A stretch of DNA of 64,000 bases, taken from contig CAMHAM010000004.1 of the NCBI GenBank assembly GCA_946183415.1, positions 82,470 through 146,469 of the forward strand, given 5' to 3'. The position numbers and the translations under genes were made by a program. This stretch comes from an uncultured Prevotella sp. Its GTDB lineage: Bacteria; Bacteroidota; Bacteroidia; Bacteroidales; Bacteroidaceae. Positions 24,051-31,696 of this stretch are shown here, one piece after another; position 1 is the stretch's first letter, and the number at the start of each line of letters is the position of its first letter. The notes below the pieces were generated by a model, which was not told where the DNA came from, made no database searches, and was given only the letters and a program-made list of their open reading frames with translations.

Positions 24051-24194
24051 TTGTACCTTTGCCGATGCAAACAAGATGCTACAACAGCATCTCAGGCAAT
24101 GCTGCAAGGCGGGAAAGTCCCGACCTGAAGAAGTGAATAACCGCCCCGAGGCCGAAGGGGCATTAACGGTAATGCAAGAAAAACAACCTAAAAA

Positions 24195-24226
24195 TTTGGT
24201 TGTTTCGCCAGAAACCATTACCTTTG
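24195..24226 (+). promoter_or_regulatory. Promoter of Rpn-like gene
   Basis: TTTG (24195-24198) and TACCTTTG (24219-24226) with 20 nt between them; 33 nt before the first ATG. Confidence 0.75.
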
Positions 24227-24259
24227 CAGGCGATAAACGATTGTTATAATTAAACTCTA

Positions 24260-25222
24260 ATGATTATGAGCACAAAAGAAGAAACGAAAAAAGGAGGCGT
24301 GACAATGAGAGGCAAGTATCTAAATCCCAAAGCAGACTTGATATTCAAGCTGGTTTTCGGCGAGCATCCCGACTTGGTGATGAGTTTGCTGAATGCCCTG
24401 CTGCCGCTGCCCGAAGACGGTCTGATTGAGAGTGTGGAGTACCTGACACCCGAGATGGTGCCCGAGAATCCCGCAAAGAAAGACAGTATCGTGGATGTGC
24501 GTTGCAAGGACCAGCAGGGGCGACAGTTCATCGTCGAGATGCAGCTCTACTGGAACGAGGAGTTCAAGCGGCGTGTGTTGCTCAACGCCTCGAAGGCCAT
24601 CGTGCGTCAGCTTGACAAGGGCGAGGACTATTCACTGATACAGCCGGTCTACTGTCTGAGTCTCGTCAACGACAAAGCCTTTGACTATGAGACCGATGAG
24701 TTCTATCACGACTACGCCATCGTAGACGTAGAGCATACCGACCGGCATATTGAAGGACTGCGCCTCGTGTTTGTAGAGCTGCCGAAGTTCAAGCCGCAGA
24801 GCATCGCCGAGAAGAAGATGGCCGTGCTGTGGCTGCGTTTCCTGACGGAGATTGCAGAAGACACCATCGAAGCCCCAGCCGAACTTCTGGAGAACGAGCA
24901 GACTCGTAAGGCACTAGGACTCGTGGAGAAATCGGCCATGACGGAAGGCCAGCTCTATGCCTATGAGAAGTTCTGGCTGGCCGTGGTCGATGAGCGCATC
25001 CTTCGTGAAGCCGCCACTAAGAAAGGCTATAACGAAGGCATGCAGAAAGGCATCGAAGAAGGCATGCAGAAAGGCATCGAAGAAGGCATGCAGAAAGGCA
25101 TCGAAGAAGGCATGCAGAAAGGCATCTACACCGTAGCTCGCAATATGAAGCAGATGGGGCTGCCCATTGCCGATATCGCCAAAGCAACAGGACTCTCTAA
25201 AGAAGAAATCCGTATATTATAA
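24260..25222 (+). CDS. Rpn family PD-(D/E)XK nuclease / putative transposase
   Basis: Recombination-promoting nuclease-like protein (PDDEXK_2 type), 320 aa from the first ATG or 318 from MSTKEE. Visible: YLNPKADLIFKLVFG near the N-terminus, which is the family entry motif, and the nuclease core DSIVDVRCKDQQGRQFIVEMQ (D and ExQ of the PD-(D/E)XK fold, about residues 75-95). The C-terminal part contains four tandem GMQKGIEE octapeptides (about 259-290) followed by a small helical domain, MGLPIADIAKATGLSKEEIR, typical for the family. It lies in a zone of gene debris: a truncated lipoprotein gene upstream and a shredded fucP copy right after its stop. Mobility is inferred. Confidence 0.92.
   Translation: MIMSTKEETKKGGVTMRGKYLNPKADLIFKLVFGEHPDLVMSLLNALLPLPEDGLIESVEYLTPEMVPENPAKKDSIVDVRCKDQQGRQFIVEMQLYWNEEFKRRVLLNASKAIVRQLDKGEDYSLIQPVYCLSLVNDKAFDYETDEFYHDYAIVDVEHTDRHIEGLRLVFVELPKFKPQSIAEKKMAVLWLRFLTEIAEDTIEAPAELLENEQTRKALGLVEKSAMTEGQLYAYEKFWLAVVDERILREAATKKGYNEGMQKGIEEGMQKGIEEGMQKGIEEGMQKGIYTVARNMKQMGLPIADIAKATGLSKEEIRIL
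25034..25126 (+). repeat. 24-bp tandem repeat in Rpn-like gene
   Basis: Almost exact copies of GGCATGCAGAAAGGCATCGA plus AGAA, encoding GMQKGIEE; three full copies and a partial fourth. Copy number would be expected to vary between strains without shifting frame. Confidence 0.95.
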
Positions 25223-25228
25223 CGATAC

Positions 25229-25339
25229 AGGGCTTCGTAAGATCTTCCGTATGAATGTCACTGATGTTCCCCACGATCTACGGTATCGCCCTCGATGACC
25301 CTCTATGGCTTCAGGATCCACTATAAAAGGGAAAGATAA
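25229..25339 (+). pseudogene. Remnant of a second fucP copy, with two internal deletions
   Basis: Three pieces of fucP are joined here: AAGATCTTCCGTATGAATGT (matches fucP near 30313-30330), CCCACGATCTACGGTATCGC (matches near 31254-31273) and ATCCACTATAAAAGGGAAAG (3' end, matches near 31470-31488). The first junction falls at GTCACTGATG, which occurs in fucP at both deletion ends, so it looks like a deletion between 10-bp direct repeats. The second joins CTCGATG to ACCCTCTATGG. The piece keeps a stop codon (25337-25339) 12 nt before the aldo/keto reductase start. Confidence 0.88.
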
Positions 25340-25351
25340 AACAAGAAAAAT

Positions 25352-26302
25352 ATGATATTTAACGAAATCGGAAAAACAGGTATGAAGGTGTCGAACCTCA
25401 GTTTCGGTGCCTCTTCACTCGGTGGGGTGTTCCACGGCATCCGTGAGGATGAAGGCATCCGCGCCGTCCATACGGCAGTAGATAACGGCATCAACTTTAT
25501 CGACGTATCTCCTTATTACGGTCATCTGAAGGCCGAGATGGTGCTGGGCAAGGCTCTGAAGGAGATTGCGCGCGACAAATATTTCCTTTCAACGAAGGTA
25601 GGGCGCTACGGCAAAGACGGCGTGAACACCTGGGACTACAGTGCCAAGCGCGTCACAGACAGCGTCTATGAGAGTATGGAGCGACTGAATGTCGACTATA
25701 TCGACCTTATCAATGTGCACGACATTGAATTCCAGGCCGCACTTGAGGGAGGCTTGCAGAAGGTCTGCGACGAGACACTACCCGCCCTCGTGGCTCTGAA
25801 GAAGAAAGGTGTCGTAGGTCATGTGGGCATCACCGACCTGCAGCCAGAGAACCTGCGCTGGGTCATCGAGCACTGCGAAGAGGGGACGGTGGAGAGTATC
25901 CTGAACTTCTGTCACTACAGTCTCAACGACACTTTATTAAAGGACTATCTGGGATTCTTTGAGCAGCACCACGTAGGCGTGATCAACGCCTCACCACTGT
26001 CGATGGGACTGCTCTCCATGCGAGGTGCCCCTGCCTGGCATCCTGCAGGTAAGGATCTGAAGAGCGCCTGCGCCCGTGCTGCGGCCTATTGCCAGGAGAA
26101 GGGCTATCCCATCGAGAAACTGGCCATTCAGTTTTCGACGAGCTACAATCCCCGTATTGCCACCACACTCTTTAGCAGTGCCAATCCAGACAACGTACTC
26201 AAGAACATCAACTTCGTGAATGAGCCGATGGACGAAACGCTTGTGGAAGAAGTACAGCAGATTATCGGTGACCAGATGTTCGTCAGATGGAAGAACTCTT
26301 AA
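25352..26302 (+). CDS. Aldo/keto reductase, probable L-fucose (L-galactose-type) dehydrogenase
   Basis: NAD(P)-dependent oxidoreductase, 316 aa, that probably oxidises L-fucose to its lactone. AKR tetrad in view: FIDVSPYYG (Asp and catalytic Tyr, about 50-58), FLSTKVGRY (Lys), INVHDIE (His). Further AKR features: DYIDLINVHD, GVVGHVGITDLQP, INASPLSMGLLS. Similar to L-galactose dehydrogenases. Context supports fucose: it is followed by an amidohydrolase of the fuconolactonase type, an MDR dehydrogenase and fucP. The original upstream neighbour was probably another fucP, now a remnant. Substrate is inferred. Confidence 0.88.
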   Translation: MIFNEIGKTGMKVSNLSFGASSLGGVFHGIREDEGIRAVHTAVDNGINFIDVSPYYGHLKAEMVLGKALKEIARDKYFLSTKVGRYGKDGVNTWDYSAKRVTDSVYESMERLNVDYIDLINVHDIEFQAALEGGLQKVCDETLPALVALKKKGVVGHVGITDLQPENLRWVIEHCEEGTVESILNFCHYSLNDTLLKDYLGFFEQHHVGVINASPLSMGLLSMRGAPAWHPAGKDLKSACARAAAYCQEKGYPIEKLAIQFSTSYNPRIATTLFSSANPDNVLKNINFVNEPMDETLVEEVQQIIGDQMFVRWKNS

Positions 26303-26312
26303 TCACTCAGGT

Positions 26313-27251
26313 ATGAACTATCCCATTATTGATGCCCACAGCCATTTATGGCTTCAACAAGACACTGTGTGGAACGGGAAACCCATCCACAGCCTGCAAA
26401 ACGGTCGATCACTCTTTTTAGGTGAGATAGTGCAGATGCTCCCGCCTTTCATGATCGACGGTAAGAATACGGCCGAGGTTTTCCTCTCTAATATGGACTA
26501 CGCACAAGTGTCGGCAGCCGTCGTGGTACAGGAGTTTATCGATGGTCTGCAGAATGATTACCTCGCATCCGTCAGTACACAATATCCCAACAGGTTTATC
26601 ACCTGCGGCATGGCCGACTATCTGCACGACGGGTTCTACGAGCAGGCGCTCCAGCTCATGGCTGTCAAGGATTTCAAAGGCATGGCCATTCCTGGACACC
26701 GTCTGCTGGGCAGGAGTCTGACCTCTCCGGGGATGATGCGTATGTTCCACGAGATGGAACGGCGCAACGTTTTCCTATCCATCACCCTCGCCGATGGTGA
26801 CAGACAGGTTGCAGAACTGCAGGAAGTCATCAGCGAGTGTCCACGACTCCGCATCGCCATCGGTCATCTTGGCATGGCCAATCCGCCTCAGACACCTTGT
26901 TGGGAGAACAATGACTGGCGAGAACAGATCAAACTGGCACAGCATCCGAGCGTCATGATTGAGACGGGGGGTATCACATGGCTCTACAACTCGGAATTCT
27001 ACCCTTATCCTTCCGCCATCCGTGCCATCCGCGAGGCTGCGGATCTCGTGGGGATGGACCATCTGATGTGGGGCAGCGACTACCCGCGCACCATCACGGC
27101 CATCACCTACCGCATGTCGTACGATTTCATCGTGAAGAGCCAAGAGCTCTCCGACAAGGACAAGCGACTGTTGCTGGGCGAGAATGCACGCCGATTCTAC
27201 GGCTTCGAAAGACTCATAGAATTAAATTACATAAAAAATATGTCAGAATGA
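26313..27251 (+). CDS. Amidohydrolase, probable L-fuconolactonase
   Basis: TIM-barrel metal-dependent hydrolase of the amidohydrolase-2 (COG3618-like) type, 312 aa from MNYPIIDAHSHLW. The track start at 26220 overlaps the reductase and is rejected. Motifs: IDAHSHLW (HxH), FKGMAIPGHRLLG, IAIGHLGM (His) and LMWGSDYPRT (Asp). Lactonases of this family open L-fucono- or L-rhamnono-lactone. It lies 10 nt after the reductase and overlaps the next gene by ATGA, so oxidation and lactone opening are likely consecutive steps. Confidence 0.85.
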   Translation: MNYPIIDAHSHLWLQQDTVWNGKPIHSLQNGRSLFLGEIVQMLPPFMIDGKNTAEVFLSNMDYAQVSAAVVVQEFIDGLQNDYLASVSTQYPNRFITCGMADYLHDGFYEQALQLMAVKDFKGMAIPGHRLLGRSLTSPGMMRMFHEMERRNVFLSITLADGDRQVAELQEVISECPRLRIAIGHLGMANPPQTPCWENNDWREQIKLAQHPSVMIETGGITWLYNSEFYPYPSAIRAIREAADLVGMDHLMWGSDYPRTITAITYRMSYDFIVKSQELSDKDKRLLLGENARRFYGFERLIELNYIKNMSE

Positions 27252-28276
27252 AAGCAATACAGATCAGCGAACCTTCTGTGATGAAGGTGATTGATATCGC
27301 CGAACCCCAAATGGGCGATGATGAGGTATTATTGAAGATGAAGTATGTCGGTTTCTGTGGTAGCGACCTCAGCACCTTCCGTGGTGGTAACCCGATGGTG
27401 AAGATGCCCGTTGTGCCAGGTCATGAGGTAGGAGCCGAGATTGTCAGCGTTGGCAAGAATGTGCCCGAAGGACTGAAACCAGGTATGACCGTCACGGTCA
27501 ATCCTTATACCAACTGCGGCAAATGTGCATCCTGCCGGAACGGTCGTGTAAATGCCTGTCAGCATAATGAGACACTGGGAGTGCAGCGCTGGGGCGCCAT
27601 GCGTGAATACCTCGTACTACCTTGGGAGAAAGTCATTCCCGCAGGTCTGCTGACACCTCGTACCTGTGCTTTGGTTGAGCCCATGAGCGTGGGATTCCAC
27701 GCCGTCAGCCGTGCCCAGGTCACTGATATAGATGTCGTAGTGGTGATAGGCTGTGGCATGGTGGGGATGGGCGCAGTCGTCCGTTCTGCCCAGCGCGGTG
27801 CTACCGTTGTGGCTGTAGACATTGATGATGACAAACTGGTTCTGGCTCGTCAGATGGGTGCCAGCTATACTATCAACAGCAAGACTGAAGATATCCACGC
27901 CCGCCTGCTGGAAATGACATCCGGCTTTGGTCCTGATGTTGTCATCGAGGCCGTGGGCAGTGCTCCGACCTACCAGATGGCTGTCGACGAGGTGGCCTTC
28001 ACAGGGCGCGTCATCTGTATCGGGTATGCCAAGACTGAGGTATCGTTCCAGACGAAATATTTCGTGCAGAAGGAGCTCGACATCCGTGGCTCACGTAATG
28101 CGCAGCCCTCAGACTTCCGTGCCGTTATCCATTATCTGGAGCGCGGCACTTGTCCCGTCGACCAACTCATCAGCCGTGTAGTGAAGCCGGAAGAGGCATT
28201 CGAGGCCATACGACAGTGGGACGTTGCCCCTGGCAAGGTATTCCGTATACTTGTAGACTTCGATGGCTGCGATTAA
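27248..28276 (+). CDS. Zinc-dependent MDR alcohol dehydrogenase
   Basis: 342 aa from MKAIQISEPS; the longer track ORF runs back through the amidohydrolase and is rejected. Catalytic zinc ligands GFCGSD and PGHEVGAE, structural zinc cluster CGKCASCRNGRVNAC, and a Rossmann NAD-binding segment VVVIGCGMVGMGAV. Resembles threonine/sorbitol dehydrogenase-like proteins. Overlaps the amidohydrolase stop by four bases. In the oxidative fucose route it could oxidise 2-keto-3-deoxy-L-fuconate, but that step is usually done by an SDR enzyme, and the required dehydratase is not in the window, so the substrate is open. Confidence 0.85.
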   Translation: MKAIQISEPSVMKVIDIAEPQMGDDEVLLKMKYVGFCGSDLSTFRGGNPMVKMPVVPGHEVGAEIVSVGKNVPEGLKPGMTVTVNPYTNCGKCASCRNGRVNACQHNETLGVQRWGAMREYLVLPWEKVIPAGLLTPRTCALVEPMSVGFHAVSRAQVTDIDVVVVIGCGMVGMGAVVRSAQRGATVVAVDIDDDKLVLARQMGASYTINSKTEDIHARLLEMTSGFGPDVVIEAVGSAPTYQMAVDEVAFTGRVICIGYAKTEVSFQTKYFVQKELDIRGSRNAQPSDFRAVIHYLERGTCPVDQLISRVVKPEEAFEAIRQWDVAPGKVFRILVDFDGCD

Positions 28277-28316
28277 GCGAGAGCAGACTCGATATGAAAC
28301 ATCAACATTGAACATT

Positions 28317-30173
28317 ATGATTACTAAAATCCATAGAATGAAGTGGTGGATGTGTGCAGCACTTTTCATTTTTCACTTCTCACTTTTCATTACTCCTGCT
28401 ACAGCGCAGCAGGCTGTATCGCCTAACGGCAAGATCTCCATTGATCAGCAAGGCAACGGACTCGTCATCAGTTATCAGGCCCAGAAAGCTATCGAACTTA
28501 CCTCTGTGGGATTCGAAAATGCCTCTTCCCCGTCTAAACTGGTCTTCCGTCGTACGTTAAAGGAAAGTTACAACATGCTTGCAGGCAAACGTCTGCAATG
28601 CACCAACGAAGCTAATGAATACATTGCTTCACTCGGAGGCGACATGCTGTTGGTAGTCCGTCTTTACAATGATGGTGTGGCCTTCCGCTACGAACTGACA
28701 GATCTCAGTGACATCTCCATCCCCCGAGAACTCACCACCTGGCGCATCCCCGAAGGCATGAAGCGCTGGATGCAGAACTGGACAGACTCTTACGAGGAAT
28801 ACTTCCCTTTGACAACAACCTACAAGCAGGCTCCCCGCCTAAAGCATTATGACAAAAATGCAGAAGGTTATGCCTGCCGCTGGGGCTATCCCGCCTTGCT
28901 GGAACCCATCGACGGTGTCTTCGCCCTCATCTCCGAGGCGAATATAGAGCGCCGCCAAAGTGCGTCCTGCCTTTATAATGATGGCGAACTCTACCACGTC
29001 ATCCCTGCCGAGAACGACGTAAAAGTATCTGATGAATGGCATAGCCCCTGGCGCACACTGATCCTTGGCTCCCTGGCTGATGTCGTAGCCTCGACCCTCA
29101 TCACCGATGTCGCAGAGCCTTGTCAGTTGGCCGATACCGACTGGATCCAGCCTGGTGTGGTATCCTGGATCTACTGGGCCTACAATCATGGTAGCAATGA
29201 CTATAACATCATCTGCAAGTATGTTGATCTTGCCGTAAAACTAAAACTCCCTTATGTGCTCATAGATGCAGAGTGGGACGAGATGAAAGATGGCAAGACT
29301 GTAGAAGACGCTGTAAAATATGCTATAGGGAAAGGCATTAAGCCCATGATCTGGTACAATTCCTCAGTCGGCTGGATTGATGGTGCCCCCACCCCCAAGT
29401 TCCGCCTGAACAAACTCGATGATCGCGAACGTGAATTTGCCTGGTGCGAGGAGATTGGCGTGGCAGGTGTGAAGATCGACTTCTTCTCAGGCGACAGTCA
29501 GATGAACATGGACTACTGCATTGATCTGCTCCAAGATGCCGCGCGCCACCATCTGCTGGTCAATTTCCATGGTGCCACTATCCCCCGTGGCTGGCAGCGC
29601 ACTTATCCCAACCTGCTGTCTACTGAAGGTGTGCTTGGTGCTGAGTGGTACAACAACAATGGAGCCTTGACCTCACGTGCAGCCCGCCATAATGCCACTT
29701 TGCCTTTCACCCGCAACGTGATAGGTCCGATGGACTATACGCCTTGCGCCTTCAGCGACTCACAGAATCCCCACATCACCACCAATGCCCATGAGCTGGC
29801 GCTGACGGTGCTCTTCGAGAGTGGTCTACAGCACCTTGCCGACAGTCCTGAGAGTTTTCTCGCCCAGCCCGAAGAGGTACGGCAGTTCCTGGGAGAACTG
29901 CCTACCGTTTGGGACGAGACACGCCTCGTCAGTGGCTACCCTGGTGAGAGTGTCGTTCTCGCACGCCGTCATGGTAACACCTGGTATGTAGCAGGCCTCA
30001 ACGGCCGCGATGAAGTCCAAACTCTTTCTTTCGATCTCAGTTTCATCACTGCCAAACAAGTACAGATCTTCTCGGACTCAGCGGCGAAGCCTTGGGACAT
30101 CAGAACCCAAAAGGCACTTCCAACGCAGATGACCTGTCAACCTCGTGGCGGCTTTATATTCGTTATCAAATAA
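28317..30173 (+). CDS. Glycoside hydrolase family 97, retaining type
   Basis: Secreted exo-alpha-glycosidase, 618 aa from MITKIHRMKWW (Met at 28338 is an alternative). N-terminal beta-sandwich (AVSPNGKISIDQQGNGL), (beta/alpha)8 catalytic domain, C-terminal sandwich. LIDAEWDEMKDG, NFHGATIPRGWQRTYPN and LSTEGVLGAEWYN are GH97 motifs. GVAGVKIDFFSGD carries an Asp at the position known as nucleophile in retaining GH97 (alpha-galactosidase type); SusB-like inverting members lack it. The hydrophobic core of its signal peptide (ALFIFHFSLFIT) is encoded by a GTGAAAAGTG-type repeat. The track's start at 28263 overlaps the dehydrogenase. With fucP downstream it may release a sugar from fucosylated or galactosylated glycans. 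Confidence 0.9.
   Translation: MITKIHRMKWWMCAALFIFHFSLFITPATAQQAVSPNGKISIDQQGNGLVISYQAQKAIELTSVGFENASSPSKLVFRRTLKESYNMLAGKRLQCTNEANEYIASLGGDMLLVVRLYNDGVAFRYELTDLSDISIPRELTTWRIPEGMKRWMQNWTDSYEEYFPLTTTYKQAPRLKHYDKNAEGYACRWGYPALLEPIDGVFALISEANIERRQSASCLYNDGELYHVIPAENDVKVSDEWHSPWRTLILGSLADVVASTLITDVAEPCQLADTDWIQPGVVSWIYWAYNHGSNDYNIICKYVDLAVKLKLPYVLIDAEWDEMKDGKTVEDAVKYAIGKGIKPMIWYNSSVGWIDGAPTPKFRLNKLDDREREFAWCEEIGVAGVKIDFFSGDSQMNMDYCIDLLQDAARHHLLVNFHGATIPRGWQRTYPNLLSTEGVLGAEWYNNNGALTSRAARHNATLPFTRNVIGPMDYTPCAFSDSQNPHITTNAHELALTVLFESGLQHLADSPESFLAQPEEVRQFLGELPTVWDETRLVSGYPGESVVLARRHGNTWYVAGLNGRDEVQTLSFDLSFITAKQVQIFSDSAAKPWDIRTQKALPTQMTCQPRGGFIFVIK
28363..28393. repeat. Short repeat encoding GH97 signal peptide core
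   Basis: CACTTTTCATTTTTCACTTC followed by TCACTTTTCATT: the same period-9 family (reverse complement GTGAAAAGTGAAAA) seen in the signal peptides of the TonB receptor and histidine-kinase-like gene. Confidence 0.7.
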
Positions 30174-30176
30174 GAT

Positions 30177-31493
30177 ATGGAAAAGCATCAACAATCTCTG
30201 ATAACAAAGGATGGTGTCAGCTTTCTGGTACCCTTTATCCTCGTCACCTTCTGTTTTGCGTTGTGGGGGTTCGCCAACGACATCACAAACCCCATGGTAA
30301 AGGCTTTCTCGAAAATCTTCCGTATGAGCGTCACTGATGGTACGCTTGTCCAAGTAGCTTTCTATGGCGGCTATTTTTGTATGGCCTTCCCCGCCGCCAT
30401 CTTTATCCGCAAACATAGTTACAAGGCGGGTGTGATGATGGGACTCGGTCTCTACGCTGCTGGCGCCCTGTTGTTTTTTCCCGCCAAGGCCGTCGGCATC
30501 TATGGATGTTTCCTCATCGCCTACTTTATTATGACCTGCGGCCTGTCGTTCCTCGAGACCTCGTGCAACCCTTATATTCTCACGATGGGACCCGAGGAGA
30601 CTGCCACGCGCCGTCTGAACATGGCCCAATGCTTCAACCCCTGCGGTTCTATCATCGGCATGTTCGTGGCCATGAACTTCATCCAAGCCAAGCTCAACCC
30701 TATGAGCAGCGATGAAAGAGCTTTGTTGGGTGATGCCGAATTCGAGGCATTGAAGGATGCCGACCTCAGTGTGCTGATCTCGCCCTATCTCATCATCGGG
30801 CTTGTCATTGTGGCTATGCTCATCATCATCCGTCTGGTGAAAATGCCCCGAATAGGCGATGCCAATCACGACGTGCACGTCTTCGTCACATTGAAGCGTA
30901 TCTTCTCGCTGAGATACTATACTGAGGGTGTCATTGCCCAGTTCTTCTACGTGGGTGCACAAATTATGTGCTGGACATTCATTATCCAATATGGAACACG
31001 TGTCTTCATGGCCGAAGGTATGGACGAGCAGAGTGCAGAGGTGCTCTCGCAGCAGTTCAATATCTACGCCATGCTCTTCTTCATCTGCTCGCGTTTCATC
31101 GCCACTTTCCTCATGAAGTATGTCAAGCCAGCTATGCTCCTGGCCATCTTCGGTGTACTGGCGATGGTGTTCACGGTGGGTGTCATCGCCTTCCAGAACC
31201 GTATGGGTATCTACTGTCTGGTGTGTGTCAGTGGTTGTATGTCACTGATGTTCCCCACGATCTACGGTATCGCCCTCGATGGTCTGGGCGATGATGCCAA
31301 GTTTGGTGCAGCAGGCCTCATCATGGCCATCCTGGGTGGTTCCGTACTCCCCCCATTACAGGCGATGATTATCGATCTTGGAACGGTCTTCGGAGACTTC
31401 CCAGCTACGAACGCCTCGTTTGTGCTGCCCTTCGTCTGCTTTATCATCGTCACCCTCTATGGTTTCAGAATCCACTATAAAAGGGAAATGTAG
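30177..31493 (+). CDS. fucP: L-fucose:H+ symporter
   Basis: Inner-membrane sugar porter of the MFS FucP family, 438 aa with about twelve hydrophobic segments. FucP-type motifs: FCFALWGFANDITNPMVKAF near the N-terminus (Asp in TM1), FYGGYFCMAFPAAIFIRK, FLETSCNPYILTMGPEETATRRLNMAQCFNP, and YVGAQIMCWTFIIQYG. Starts 3 nt after the GH97 stop and closes the fucose operon. Pieces of a second copy lie at 25229-25339. Fucose is the best-supported substrate given the neighbouring reductase and lactonase; related transporters also take glucose or galactose. Confidence 0.93.
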   Translation: MEKHQQSLITKDGVSFLVPFILVTFCFALWGFANDITNPMVKAFSKIFRMSVTDGTLVQVAFYGGYFCMAFPAAIFIRKHSYKAGVMMGLGLYAAGALLFFPAKAVGIYGCFLIAYFIMTCGLSFLETSCNPYILTMGPEETATRRLNMAQCFNPCGSIIGMFVAMNFIQAKLNPMSSDERALLGDAEFEALKDADLSVLISPYLIIGLVIVAMLIIIRLVKMPRIGDANHDVHVFVTLKRIFSLRYYTEGVIAQFFYVGAQIMCWTFIIQYGTRVFMAEGMDEQSAEVLSQQFNIYAMLFFICSRFIATFLMKYVKPAMLLAIFGVLAMVFTVGVIAFQNRMGIYCLVCVSGCMSLMFPTIYGIALDGLGDDAKFGAAGLIMAILGGSVLPPLQAMIIDLGTVFGDFPATNASFVLPFVCFIIVTLYGFRIHYKREM

Positions 31494-31696
31494 AAAGTAA
31501 AAAATGACACAAAACCGATATCATTCAACTATTTATGAAGAAAACCATCATTTTTCTGACATCGAGAACATACGGGTAGACGGGTTGAAATGCCGTAAGG
31601 TCAGACAAGCTGCATTGGTATTGCAAGGTACCAAGCAGAAGCCGTACCCACACAAGTCACAGCCAAGGACAACCTTTTTGGAAACGACAAGTAAAG
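31494..31696. other. Intergenic debris with duplicated leader
   Basis: 203 nt between the converging fucP and TonB receptor genes. ACACAAAACC, ATATCATTCAACTATTTATG and AAGAAAACCATC (31507-31549) match the leader and first codons of the gene at 46832 at about 40 of 43 positions by eye. Here the frame ends after MKKTIIFLTSRTYG. A second open stretch reading TSCIGIARYQAEAVPTQVTA and KDNLFGNDK then stop suggests the C-terminal end of some lost protein. No terminator hairpin was recognised. The 67-aa ORF of the track over this region is not credible as a gene. Confidence 0.6.

Noticed and set aside
26978-27247. N-terminal extension of the MDR dehydrogenase in the ORF track
   Set aside because: It overlaps the amidohydrolase gene in another frame; the conserved start MKAIQ overlaps the previous stop by ATGA as expected in an operon.
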